A DNA stretch of 64,000 nt. Source: Sinorhizobium sp. B11 (GTDB lineage Bacteria > Pseudomonadota > Alphaproteobacteria > Rhizobiales > Rhizobiaceae). The notes beneath the pieces were generated by a model that worked only from the letters and a program-made list of their open reading frames with translations, did no database searches and was not told the DNA's origin. This document shows positions 17,247 through 26,045 of this stretch, piece after piece. The position numbers and the translations under genes were made by a program. Within the stretch, counting starts at the first letter, position 1, and every line of letters starts with the position of its first letter. The stretch covers positions 3,596,001-3,660,000 of the forward strand of contig CP091034.1 of the NCBI GenBank assembly GCA_039725955.1, given 5' to 3'.

Positions 17247-18088
17247 GCGCGCCTCCCCTGCGCTTCCGAGACTTCCCGCAATCCGTCCGCCAGCAGGCTC
17301 AAGCCCAGCATCAGCGACGAAATCGCAAGGCATGGAAAAATCACGAGATGCGGGAAAGCGATCGCCATGGCGCGGCCTTCATTCACCATCGTGCCCCAAT
17401 CCGGTGTCGGTGGCGGCAGGCCGAGGCCGAGGAAGCCGAGCGTGCCGATGGTGATCGCCGTGTAGCCAAGGCGCAGGCAGAAATCGACTGCGAGCGGCCC
17501 GCTGGCATTGGGCAGAATATCGAAGAGCATGATGCGCCAGGTGCTTTCGCCCTGCGTCACCGCCGCAGCCACGTAATCGCGGCTTGCGACATCGATGGTG
17601 ATGCCACGCACGATGCGGAAGATCGCCGGTGCACTGCCGAAGGTAACGGCGAGCACGATGTTGAAGGGCGAAGAACCGACCACGACGATGATGACGATAT
17701 AGAGAACCAGCACCGGGAAAGAGAGCACCACATTGGCGATGTAGGACAAAACCGCATCGCCCCAGCCGCGCCAGTACCCGGCGACAAGCCCGAGTGCTAC
17801 ACCGACCACGTAGGCCGTCAGCGTCGCAAGTGTCGAGAAGATCACCACCGTGCGCGCGCCATAGATCAGACGTGAGAGAATATCGCGGCCGAGCTTGTCT
17901 GTACCGAGCCAGAAGATGTTACCGGATTTATCGGCCATACCAGGCTTTGCGAGTGGCAGCAGCGTGCGGATCGGATCGTAGGGCGCAAGCAACGGCGCGA
18001 AGATCGCCACAAGCAGCCAGCCGATCGTCAGGAAACCGCCGATCACGACGACCGGGTTGGAAAGATAGGGTTTTACAGCTTTCCGCAT
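17243..18088 (-). CDS. Peptide-type ABC transporter permease, DppC-like
   Basis: 281 aa from ATG at 18088. N-terminal helix, then LAPYDPIRT and WLGTDKLGRDILSRLIYGAR are the DppC signature. The EAA loop lies near AAAVTQGESTWR. It is separated from the DppB-like gene by 7 bp and overlaps the ATPase gene. Confidence 0.9.
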   Translation of the reverse strand: MRKAVKPYLSNPVVVIGGFLTIGWLLVAIFAPLLAPYDPIRTLLPLAKPGMADKSGNIFWLGTDKLGRDILSRLIYGARTVVIFSTLATLTAYVVGVALGLVAGYWRGWGDAVLSYIANVVLSFPVLVLYIVIIVVVGSSPFNIVLAVTFGSAPAIFRIVRGITIDVASRDYVAAAVTQGESTWRIMLFDILPNASGPLAVDFCLRLGYTAITIGTLGFLGLGLPPPTPDWGTMVNEGRAMAIAFPHLVIFPCLAISSLMLGLSLLADGLREVSEAQGRRA

Positions 18089-18095
18089 GGCGCCC

Positions 18096-19055
18096 TCACT
18101 TCCGTCCCTTGGCCGCATCAAGCAGCGAGACGCGTGGATTGAGCCAGCCATAGGCGAGGTCCGAGAGGATCTGTGTGGCAACGACGACCACGACGCTCAC
18201 CATCGCGCAGGCCTCGACGAGGCGGATGTCGCTGTTGAGCGCGGCGTCATAGAGCAGCGTGCCAAAGCCCTTGTAGGCATAGAAGACCTCCACGACGATG
18301 ACGCCGGACAAGAGCCAGGGAAACTGCAGCATGATTACGGTAACAGGCGTGATCAGCGCATTGCGCAGTGCATGACGCCAGACAATGCGCGCGGTGCTCG
18401 CACCCTTCAGCCGCGCCGTACGAACATAATGCGTGCCCATGACTTCGATCATCGAGGCGCGAGTGACACGCGCCAGATAGCCGGTGGAATAGAAGCCGAG
18501 CACCAGAACCGGCAGGATGATCTGCTGTAGCGAAAAACCGGTCAGCATGGTGCTGGCGCCGGGCAGCCAGTGCAGCCAGAACACGAAGACGGCCGAGAAG
18601 AAGACGGCGGAAGCGAAATCCGGGATCGAGGTCGTGGCGATCGAGATGAAGGAAATGACGCGGTCGAGAACCGAACCCGGACGCATGCCGGCGATGATGC
18701 CCGCGAACAGGCCGACCGGAACGATGATGAGCAGCGCTCCGCCCGCAAGGATACCCGAAGCCGCAAGGCGGTCGGGGATCAGCTGGGAAACCGGCGCACG
18801 ATAATAGGTGGACATGCCCCAGTCGCCGGTCACGAAGGACCAGAGCCAGCGGCCGTAACGGATGATGAAGGGATCGTCGTAACCATTGGCCGTCAGCCAC
18901 TGCGCGCGCTGGGCCGGTGTCGAGAACTGGCCGAGGACCTTGACGGCGACGTCGCCGACATTGACCTCCAGCGCCAGGTAAACGAGCAGCGATACGGTGA
19001 ACATCACCGCGAGAGCGCTTGCCAGTTTACGGAGAATGAAAAGTAAAACGGACAC
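18096..19055 (-). CDS. Peptide-type ABC transporter permease, DppB-like
   Basis: 319 aa from GTG at 19055, chosen because GAGGTGG precedes it and the protein then opens directly with the first membrane helix (SVLLFILRKLASALAVMF). The family segment DPFIIRYGRWLWSFVTGDWG and the EAA loop near TARLKGAST are present. A 52-bp gap with a 9-bp hairpin separates it from the binding-protein gene. Confidence 0.88.
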   Translation of the reverse strand: MSVLLFILRKLASALAVMFTVSLLVYLALEVNVGDVAVKVLGQFSTPAQRAQWLTANGYDDPFIIRYGRWLWSFVTGDWGMSTYYRAPVSQLIPDRLAASGILAGGALLIIVPVGLFAGIIAGMRPGSVLDRVISFISIATTSIPDFASAVFFSAVFVFWLHWLPGASTMLTGFSLQQIILPVLVLGFYSTGYLARVTRASMIEVMGTHYVRTARLKGASTARIVWRHALRNALITPVTVIMLQFPWLLSGVIVVEVFYAYKGFGTLLYDAALNSDIRLVEACAMVSVVVVVATQILSDLAYGWLNPRVSLLDAAKGRK

Positions 19056-19076
19056 GAACCACCTCTTTGCCGGTTC

Positions 19077-19099
19077 GGGGCCGCCCTGATGGCGGCCCC
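19077..19099 (-). other. Hairpin between binding-protein and permease genes
   Basis: GGGGCCGCC and GGCGGCCCC form a perfect 9-bp stem with a 5-nt loop. There is no T tract. Its place suggests 3'-end protection of binding-protein mRNA, giving more receptor than permease. Confidence 0.6.
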
Positions 19100-19107
19100 G
19101 CCGAAGA

Positions 19108-20733
19108 TCAAGCCTTGGCGAGCCAGACGCCATCCATGCGGAAGTAATCCGCCGGATGGAGCACGTAGCCGCGGACGGTGGTGGCTGCGGCGCTGAAGCG
19201 GTTCGGCCAGTAGGGCTGAACGATGACGCCGGAATCCTGCAGGATCTGCTGGACATCCTTCATGGCTTCGGGGCGCTTGGCCGGATCAACGACGGCAAGA
19301 GCCTTGTCGAGCGCAGCGTCGAATTCCTTGCTGGCGAAATGGCTCTCGTTCCAGGCGCCGCCCGAGCGGTAGGCCAGATCGAGCGTCATCGCGCCAAGCG
19401 GACGGTGCGCCCAGTAGGTGAGACCGAAGGGAACCTTGTCCCAGATCGGCCAGTATTGCGAGGCCGGCAGGACGTTGAGCTTCAGCCGGATGCCGGCCTC
19501 TGCCAGGTTCTGCTGCAGCACCTGCGCGGTATCCTGTTCCCAGGTACCCTGCGTGTTACCAAGCGTCAGCTCGATATCCAGGCCATCCTTGTGGCCGGCT
19601 TCTGCAAGCAGGGCCTTGGCCTTCTCGACATCGCGGGCGACCGCCGGCAGCGCGAAGTAATCAGGCTGAACCGGCGAGACGTGGAAATTGGCGCCGACTT
19701 CGCCTTCGCCGCGATAGGCGACGTCGAGCATCTGCTTGTTGTCGGCGGCAAGCTGCACGGCCTTGCGGACGCGAACATCGTCGAACGGCTTCTGGTCGGA
19801 CTGCATACGCATGACGAGCGTATGCGCTGCCTTGCCCGTCAGGATCTGGATGTTCGGCAGCGACTTCATGAGATCGTATTCGGCGATCGTCGCGCGGTAG
19901 ATGATATCGATCTGGCCGCTCGAAAGGGCTGCGAGATGCGTGGTGATATCGGTGCCGAGGTCGATGTACTGGATGCCGTCAAGATGAGCCGGCGTGCCCC
20001 AGTAATCGGCACGCTTGGAAAAGACAGCCTGACGGCCGACTTCGTAAGCGTCCAGCTTGAAGGGGCCGGTACCAATTGGATTGGCCGGCCAGTTGGCGCC
20101 GCCCTTGACGAAGTCGCGATGCAGCATCGGGCAGGTGTAGGAATAGAGCTGTTCGGGCAGCGAGGAGACCGCGCGCGACAGTGTGATGCGGACCGCATGA
20201 TCGCCGGTCATTTCGACCTTCTCGACGGCCGAGAAGGCAGTCTTGTTGGAAGACTGCGAATCAGGCGCGATCCAGCGCTGAATGTTGAAGATTACGTCCT
20301 CAGGCGTGAAGGCATCGCCGTTCGACCATTTGGCGCGCTCGTCGAGCTCGAAATCCCAGGTCTTGAGATCGGCAGACGGCGTCCAGCTCTTGGCCAGATA
20401 GGGATGCGTGACATTGTCGGCATCGACGAAAGTGAGGAATTCCAGGCTGTTGCGATAGAGGTTCGAGGCCTCGATCCAGCTCGTCATCATCGGATCGGTC
20501 AGCTCCTGGATCTGGCAGCCGAAACGCAGCGTGCCGCCATCCGTCGGCGTTTCCTCGGCGAGTGCTGGCTTGCTGTCACCAAGGAAGGCGCTGGCGGAGG
20601 CCGCCGTCACACCGAGCCATGCGACGGCACGCAGGAAGCCGCGGCGGTCGATCTTGCCGGCGCGGACCTGCTCACACAGTTCCGGCACCGAGGGATGCAG
20701 CGGCTTGCCGCTGTTGGTTTTCAATTCAGTCAT
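19108..20733 (-). CDS. Extracellular solute-binding protein family 5, Tat-exported
   Basis: 541 aa with GGAGG before the ATG. The N-terminus carries a twin-arginine motif (DRRGFLR, residues 29-35) followed by a hydrophobic stretch and cleavage near PALAE, implying export in folded form. The mature domain has the family-5 pattern (EDVIFNIQRW, the NGDAF segment). It starts the importer half of the minus-strand series, 36 bp after the LysR gene. Confidence 0.9.
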   Translation of the reverse strand: MTELKTNSGKPLHPSVPELCEQVRAGKIDRRGFLRAVAWLGVTAASASAFLGDSKPALAEETPTDGGTLRFGCQIQELTDPMMTSWIEASNLYRNSLEFLTFVDADNVTHPYLAKSWTPSADLKTWDFELDERAKWSNGDAFTPEDVIFNIQRWIAPDSQSSNKTAFSAVEKVEMTGDHAVRITLSRAVSSLPEQLYSYTCPMLHRDFVKGGANWPANPIGTGPFKLDAYEVGRQAVFSKRADYWGTPAHLDGIQYIDLGTDITTHLAALSSGQIDIIYRATIAEYDLMKSLPNIQILTGKAAHTLVMRMQSDQKPFDDVRVRKAVQLAADNKQMLDVAYRGEGEVGANFHVSPVQPDYFALPAVARDVEKAKALLAEAGHKDGLDIELTLGNTQGTWEQDTAQVLQQNLAEAGIRLKLNVLPASQYWPIWDKVPFGLTYWAHRPLGAMTLDLAYRSGGAWNESHFASKEFDAALDKALAVVDPAKRPEAMKDVQQILQDSGVIVQPYWPNRFSAAATTVRGYVLHPADYFRMDGVWLAKA

Positions 20734-20769
20734 GATCTGCCTCCTCCTTGATTGGCAGTATGGTCGCTA

Positions 20770-21765
20770 TCAGACACCCTCTGTGCCAGACACGATGCGC
20801 AGGGCGGGCTTTTCACCGTCGTTCACCATACGATTGCTGAAGCGGCTGATGATCCAGGATCGAAATCCTGCAATCAGAGGATCCACCAGCCCTTCCGCAT
20901 CGGTCTTCAGGTAATAGCCGAAGCCTTCGTAATAGTGTGCGGTAACCGGCGCAACCAAGCGGCCGCTTTCTATTTCCTCCCGAAACAGCGCCGGATCGGC
21001 GAGCACCAGTCCCTGCCCCGACAATGCGTATTGGACCCCGAGACTGGCGCTGTCGAATGTCACGCCCCGCGCCACGGCAACCCCGGCAAGACCGTTCTGC
21101 ACAAGGAAGCGCTGCCAGGTAAGGTAGGGCTCCATGTCGACGATCTTGACGTGGATGATCTCGTTTGCAGCGATGAAACTTGCCAGATCCGAAATCCCTC
21201 CCCGCACCAGATCGGGATGGCACAGGATCGTCGGCCGCTCCTCCCAGAGCAGGTCGGTGATCCATTCATCGACGGCCGGACGTGCATAAACGACCGCCAC
21301 ATCGAATTCGCTGTCCGGCACCCCGTAAGGTGTTGAAACCTCCAGAAGCACCTCAGGAAAGCTGCGTCGGAAATCCGTCAGCAGCGGCACGGTGAGCTTC
21401 ATCGCAAAGCTCGGCGGCAGGTTGATGCGCAGCTTGCGCTGGCGTTGCTCATCCGGCGCGCAGACCTCCTTCAGTGCCTGTTCGATACGGTCGAAGCCCT
21501 TGCCGATGCCGGCGGCAAGCGAGCGCCCGGCATCCGTCAGCGTCGTCGCCTTGTGCCCTCGTTCGAAAAGCTTGCGCCCGATGCTCTCTTCCAGACCGAT
21601 GACATGCCGCGAAAGCGCGCTCTGCGAAATGTTGAGCGCAGCGGCTGCCGCCGTGAAGCTGCCATGATGCGCCACAGCCTCGAAGGCCCTGAGCGCATTC
21701 AACGGCAACCGGCGGCGATCGACCGCCGGATCCTTCTTCATCTGTGGAGAGCGATCCTCCGTCAT
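20770..21765 (-). CDS. LysR-family regulator, GcvA-like
   Basis: 331 aa. The winged HTH (LPLNALRAFEAVAHHGSFTA, then AAALNISQSALSRHVIGLEE) is followed by an effector domain. Its ATG shares a base with the stop of the SSADH gene (TAATGA), so it is cotranscribed with AKR-Fae-SSADH. A LysR-type ATC-N9-GAT box lies upstream of that operon's promoter (24848-24864), suggesting it controls its own operon and perhaps the importer genes downstream. Confidence 0.88.
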   Translation of the reverse strand: MTEDRSPQMKKDPAVDRRRLPLNALRAFEAVAHHGSFTAAAAALNISQSALSRHVIGLEESIGRKLFERGHKATTLTDAGRSLAAGIGKGFDRIEQALKEVCAPDEQRQRKLRINLPPSFAMKLTVPLLTDFRRSFPEVLLEVSTPYGVPDSEFDVAVVYARPAVDEWITDLLWEERPTILCHPDLVRGGISDLASFIAANEIIHVKIVDMEPYLTWQRFLVQNGLAGVAVARGVTFDSASLGVQYALSGQGLVLADPALFREEIESGRLVAPVTAHYYEGFGYYLKTDAEGLVDPLIAGFRSWIISRFSNRMVNDGEKPALRIVSGTEGV

Positions 21766-23210
21766 TATCCCGCAAGCCCGCCGAACAAGACGTATTTGCT
21801 TTCCAGATATTCATCGAGCCCTTCGGCAGCACCTTCGCGACCGAGGCCGGATTGTTTGACGCCACCGAATGGCGCGACTTCCGTCGAGATCACGCCTTCG
21901 TTGATGCCAACCATGCCCGCTTCCAGCGCTTCGGCAACACGCCAGGCGCGGCCGAGATTCTGCGTGAAGAAATAGGCCGAAAGGCCGGTCTCGGTATCGT
22001 TGGCAAGCGCGATTGCCTCTTCTTCGCCCTTGAAGCGGAAGAGGCCGGCGACGGGACCGAAGGTCTCTTCGGTCGCAAGCGCCATCTCGGTCGTCATGCC
22101 GGTCAACACCGTCGGCGCATAGAACAGGCCGCCGCGTTCGTGCCGCTTGCCGCCGGTCAGCACCTTGGCGCCCTTTTCGACGGCATCACTCACATGCCGC
22201 TCGACCTTCGTCAGCGCCGGCGCATTGATGAGCGGCCCTTGCAAAGCGCCATCCTCGACGCCGGGCGCTACCTTCATCGCCGCAACCGCCTTGGCAAGCG
22301 CCTCGGCATAGCGGTCGTAGATGCCGTCCTCGACAAGGATGCGGTTGGCGCAGACGCAGGTCTGTCCGGTATTGCGGAATTTCGAGGCGATCGTGCCGCG
22401 CACGGCCTGATCGATATCGGCATCGTCGAACACGATCAGCGGCGCGTTGCCACCGAGTTCGAGGCTGATGCGCTTTACCGTATCGGCACTCTGTCTCATG
22501 AGCAGCTTGCCGGTTGCAGTCGATCCCGTGAACGAGAACTTGCGCACGACCGGGCTCTTCATCCAGACGCCGACGACATCGGCTGGCGACTTCGTCGTCA
22601 CCACGCTGACGACGCCGGCGGGAACGCCGGCCTTTTCGCCGAGACGTGCAAGCGCCAGCGCCGAAAGCGGCGTATCCTCGGCCGGCTTGATGATGATGGT
22701 GCAGCCGGCAGCAAGCGCCGGACCGACCTTGCGGGTGATCATCGCCAACGGGAAATTCCATGGCGTGACCGCAGCCACGACGCCAACCGGCTCCTTCATC
22801 ACGACAATGCGCGCATCTGCCTTGTGCGAGGGCACGACGCCGCCATGCGAGCGGCGGCCTTCCTCGGCAAACCAGGTGAGGAACCCGGCAGCATAGGCGA
22901 CTTCGCCGCGCGCTTCAGCCAGCGGCTTGCCCTGCTCGGCCGTCAGGAGCCGCGCGAGGTCTTCCTGATTGGCGAGCATCAGCTCCGCCCAGCGGCGCAG
23001 CACGGCGGAGCGCTCCGAGGCTAGCGTCTTGCGCCAGGTCTTGAAAGCCCTGGCGGCAGCATCGACCGCCTGCTGGGCTTCCGCAGCGCCGCAATCCGGC
23101 ACGGTCGCAAGCTCGCTGCCGTCGGCAGGATTGAGCACGACGAAGCGCTTGCTATCAACAGCACCTCCCCAGCCTTCGCCGATCAGCGCATTGTCTTCGA
23201 TGAGTTTCAT
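21765..23210 (-). CDS. gabD: Succinate-semialdehyde dehydrogenase-type aldehyde dehydrogenase
   Basis: 481 aa, the GabD length. TPWNFPLAMITRKVGPALAAG, ELGGNAPLIVFDDAD and FRNTGQTCVCANRI (catalytic Cys) match SSADH, as does the ending GLGREGAAEGLDEYLESKYV. It oxidises succinate semialdehyde or a related acid semialdehyde to the acid with NAD(P). One base separates it from the Fae homologue, so the two are tightly coupled. Specificity for succinate semialdehyde is inferred. Confidence 0.85.
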   Translation of the reverse strand: MKLIEDNALIGEGWGGAVDSKRFVVLNPADGSELATVPDCGAAEAQQAVDAAARAFKTWRKTLASERSAVLRRWAELMLANQEDLARLLTAEQGKPLAEARGEVAYAAGFLTWFAEEGRRSHGGVVPSHKADARIVVMKEPVGVVAAVTPWNFPLAMITRKVGPALAAGCTIIIKPAEDTPLSALALARLGEKAGVPAGVVSVVTTKSPADVVGVWMKSPVVRKFSFTGSTATGKLLMRQSADTVKRISLELGGNAPLIVFDDADIDQAVRGTIASKFRNTGQTCVCANRILVEDGIYDRYAEALAKAVAAMKVAPGVEDGALQGPLINAPALTKVERHVSDAVEKGAKVLTGGKRHERGGLFYAPTVLTGMTTEMALATEETFGPVAGLFRFKGEEEAIALANDTETGLSAYFFTQNLGRAWRVAEALEAGMVGINEGVISTEVAPFGGVKQSGLGREGAAEGLDEYLESKYVLFGGLAG

Positions 23211-23211
23211 G

Positions 23212-23721
23212 TCAGGCGACCTTAGGCGTAAAGAACGGATTGCCGACCGTTGCTACGCCTTCAGCAAGCTCGGCACGCGACGGCCAACCTTTCATCAGTG
23301 CGCGCTTGGCGGCAAGATGCGTCGCAGCCTTGTTGTTATGATATACCTCTTCTGCGTCGTTTGCCGATGGATTGACCCATACGGCTGCAATCGCGACCCA
23401 GTCGTCCTCGGCTTCTGCCGGCAGCGAGCCGTCGAGCAGTGCCGCTGTAATACCGGCGGCGACACCAGCCTGGGCCGGCCCCCACGTCATCAATTCATGC
23501 GAAGAGCCTGACTCCATCACTGCCTTGGCGATGAAGAGCGTCACCGGCTTTGCCGGCAGGTTCGGCTTCAAGACCGCCTGGAACGGCAGATGGCCGGGAC
23601 CGGGGCTTGCTGCCGCACCAGCGAGCGCGCCGGAAATCGGACCGTTCTTCGGGCCGAGATAGAGATTGATATGAGCAGCATTCGGGCCTGAACCCTCGAA
23701 GCCTTCACCGATGTAAAGCAT
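23212..23721 (-). CDS. fae: Formaldehyde-activating enzyme (Fae) homologue
   Basis: 169 aa from ATG at 23721 (GGAG upstream). Fae-family landmarks are clear: IGEGFEGSGPNAAHINLYLG with the catalytic-type His at position 17, HLPFQAVLKPNLPAKPVTLF, GPAQAGVAAGI and the C-terminal AATHLAAKRALM. Fae condenses formaldehyde with tetrahydromethanopterin in methylotrophs. Here it lies between SSADH and an aldo/keto reductase, with no methanopterin genes in the window, so a role in handling formaldehyde or another small aldehyde is inferred. Confidence 0.82.
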   Translation of the reverse strand: MLYIGEGFEGSGPNAAHINLYLGPKNGPISGALAGAAASPGPGHLPFQAVLKPNLPAKPVTLFIAKAVMESGSSHELMTWGPAQAGVAAGITAALLDGSLPAEAEDDWVAIAAVWVNPSANDAEEVYHNNKAATHLAAKRALMKGWPSRAELAEGVATVGNPFFTPKVA

Positions 23722-23769
23722 TGAAATCTCCAATAGCGATGCGAGTCGAACCCATTATGCCTACGCCCA

Positions 23770-24765
23770 TCACACCTTTGAAAGCGCGCGGGGACGACGG
23801 ACCGGGTTATAGTCGTTGATCATGTCGCGCGGGCGGTAGGGCTCTTCCAGGAAGGCGCGTTCTTCGGCCGTCAGCTCGATCGCCGCAGCCTCGATGGCGG
23901 CAGTGACGTGCTCCGGGCTTTCCGTGCCGACGATCGGAACCGTGCTGTTGCCGGAGCCAATGACCCAGGCCTGGGCGATCTGGCTCGCCGTCTTGCCGCG
24001 CTTGGCGGCAATCTCGTTGACGCGCTTGGCGATCTCCTGGTCGATCTCGTCGCCGAACCAGTCGAGATAGAGGTCATGGGCGATACGCGGCGCCGAACCG
24101 CCGCCGGCAAGATAACCGCGGGCGAGCGGCGAGAAGGTCGTGACCGCAATGCCCTCGTCCTGGCAGTAAGGCATCATTTCGCGTTCTTCTTCGCGATAGA
24201 GCAGCGAATACTGGCACTGCATGTTGACGAACCGTGTCCAGCCGTTCTTGTCGGCCACATGGTTCATCTTGGCGAACTGCCAGGAATACATGGTGGAAGC
24301 GCCGATATAGCGTGCCTTGCCCGACTTCACGATGTCATGAAGCGCACACATCGTCTCTTCGATCGGCGTTTCCGGATCGAAGGCGTGGATGACATAGAGG
24401 TCGACATAGTCGGTACCCATCTGCTTCAGCGACTTGTCGATCGACGCCATCAGATGCTTGCGCGACAGGCCCTTGTCGTTCGGATCGTCGCTCATCGGGT
24501 AGAAGGCCTTGGTGGCGAGCACCAGCTTTTCGCGATCCGTCAGCGACAGCAGCGTGCGGGCAACGACCTGTTCGTTGACACCGATCGAATACCAGTCCGC
24601 CATGTCGAAGAAATTGATGCCGACATCGAGCGCCTTCTTCAGGATCGGTACGGACTTCTCCTCGTCGAGCACCCAACCCTTCCACTTGGATGTCCCGATA
24701 CCCATGGTACCAAGGCAAAGCGACGAAACCTTCAGGCCGGTCTGGCCAAAGCGCACATATTCCAC
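23770..24765 (-). CDS. Aldo/keto reductase
   Basis: 331 aa from GTG at 24765 with AGGA upstream. The TIM-barrel AKR motifs are present: FFDMADWYSIG with the catalytic Asp and Tyr, LVLATKAF with the Lys, YVDLYVIHAFD with the His, and the NADPH-site segment near the C-terminus. It would interconvert an aldehyde and an alcohol with NADPH. It is the first gene after a good promoter (24799-24827). Confidence 0.9.
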   Translation of the reverse strand: MEYVRFGQTGLKVSSLCLGTMGIGTSKWKGWVLDEEKSVPILKKALDVGINFFDMADWYSIGVNEQVVARTLLSLTDREKLVLATKAFYPMSDDPNDKGLSRKHLMASIDKSLKQMGTDYVDLYVIHAFDPETPIEETMCALHDIVKSGKARYIGASTMYSWQFAKMNHVADKNGWTRFVNMQCQYSLLYREEEREMMPYCQDEGIAVTTFSPLARGYLAGGGSAPRIAHDLYLDWFGDEIDQEIAKRVNEIAAKRGKTASQIAQAWVIGSGNSTVPIVGTESPEHVTAAIEAAAIELTAEERAFLEEPYRPRDMINDYNPVRRPRALSKV

Positions 24766-24798
24766 AGCAATGTCCTAAAAGTGTTTCTCCCTTCTAAG

Positions 24799-24827
24799 AC
24801 TATGCAGTGGCGACACTATTGTGACAA
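24799..24827 (-). promoter_or_regulatory. Promoter of the AKR-Fae-SSADH-LysR operon
   Basis: On the minus strand TTGTCA (24827-24822), a 17-nt spacer and CATAGT (24804-24799) form a near-consensus sigma-70 promoter about 30 bp before the aldo/keto reductase start. Confidence 0.65.
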
Positions 24828-24847
24828 ATAGGTTTATTCGATGCGGC

Positions 24848-24864
24848 TATCTCAAAATGAGATA
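24848..24864. promoter_or_regulatory. LysR-type box / inverted repeat
   Basis: TATCTCAAAATGAGATA has perfect 7-bp arms around AAA and contains ATC-N9-GAT, the T-N11-A pattern of LysR recognition sites. It lies 20 bp upstream of the -35 box, where LysR activators bind. The operon's own LysR is the obvious candidate. A short terminator for the ABC-2 operon is the alternative. Confidence 0.5.
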
Positions 24865-24872
24865 CGGTGCCA

Positions 24873-26045
24873 TCAACCGGCCGCAGGAGCTTGTGCCGCA
24901 GGCTTTCCCCTGGCGGATCTGATGTCCAGCAGCACCGCAAGAAGCCCGTAAACTGCAGCAAGTATCCACAGCGTAAGGAAAGGCCCCCGGACTGCCTGAA
25001 GCGGAGCGCCAAGCTGCGACACCTCGACGATGCCATTGATAGCGCTGGTGCTCGGCAGAAGAACGGTCAGCGTTCGCAGCGGCTCGGGTATGGCTTCGCT
25101 CGGCCATGAAAAACCGGCAAGGAACATGAAAGGCAGCCCTAGCGTGGCACATACGAGCTGAACCGCGAGCGGCCTGCGGAACAAGGTCGCAATCACCATG
25201 CCGAGCGCGGCGACTGCCAGGACGAAGGGCAGGCAGAAAGCAAAGATCGTCAGCAACCCGCCCAGGCGGGGAATGCCGTATAGGTAAGGCAGCACGATCA
25301 GATAGAAGGGCAGCACGATCGCCTCGATGACGAGATAGGCAAGCAACCTGCCGCCGACACGGGCAAGCGGGCCAGCCGCCGAAGCAGCCGGGTTGCGCAC
25401 CGCGGCATCATTGCCGATCGTCCCAAGCAGGCCAACGCCGATCAGCAGTGTCTGCTGCAGGATCAGAACAAAGGCCGCGGGCAGGATATAGGTGGCATAG
25501 CCGCCCTGCGGATTGAAGAGCGCGACCGCCGTCAACGGCATGGGATCGGGGGCAGCTGCCGCCAGCACCGGGTCGATATTGGCCGCAATCAGCCGCGCCA
25601 TCTCGATTTCGGCACCCATGGTCCTCGCAACGGCAACGACCGCGCCGGCAATGCGCTGATAGATCAGGAAATAGCTGGCATCGCCATAAAGTGCCACTGG
25701 CGACTGTCGTCCATGCAAGAGATCACGTTCGAAATATTGAGGGATGACCAGAATGCCGTAGAGCTGGCGTCCTTGCACCGCTCGCTCCGCACTGACCTGA
25801 TCCGGCAGCGTCGCAGCCACCGCGACATCGCTCGACGCATCGATACGGCGCACCAGTTCACGGCTGCTCGTCGTATCGTCGAGATCGACGACGGCGATCG
25901 GCACGTCGCGTAGCGCCTCATTGGCATAGGGCTGCGGATAGTAGAGGGCATAGATCAGCGGTCCGAAGACCAGTACCGCGAGCGCCGGGCGCAGGGTCAG
26001 GATGCGGATCAGCTCGATACGGAAGATCGCCAGCAAGGCCCTCAT
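24873..26045 (-). CDS. ABC-2 type membrane permease (YhhJ-like)
   Basis: 390 aa. One N-terminal helix, a large extracytoplasmic domain (VPIAVVDLDDTTSSRELVRR onward) and five C-terminal helices give the ABC2_membrane_3 layout. It overlaps the upstream permease by 4 bases. With HlyD it should form an export system through the inner membrane, but no ATPase gene is adjacent. Confidence 0.85.
   Translation of the reverse strand: MRALLAIFRIELIRILTLRPALAVLVFGPLIYALYYPQPYANEALRDVPIAVVDLDDTTSSRELVRRIDASSDVAVAATLPDQVSAERAVQGRQLYGILVIPQYFERDLLHGRQSPVALYGDASYFLIYQRIAGAVVAVARTMGAEIEMARLIAANIDPVLAAAAPDPMPLTAVALFNPQGGYATYILPAAFVLILQQTLLIGVGLLGTIGNDAAVRNPAASAAGPLARVGGRLLAYLVIEAIVLPFYLIVLPYLYGIPRLGGLLTIFAFCLPFVLAVAALGMVIATLFRRPLAVQLVCATLGLPFMFLAGFSWPSEAIPEPLRTLTVLLPSTSAINGIVEVSQLGAPLQAVRGPFLTLWILAAVYGLLAVLLDIRSARGKPAAQAPAAG

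Noticed and set aside
19156..20751. 531-codon open frame opposite the Tat-exported binding protein
   Set aside because: No motif or ribosome binding site; the opposite strand has a clear Tat signal and family-5 pattern.
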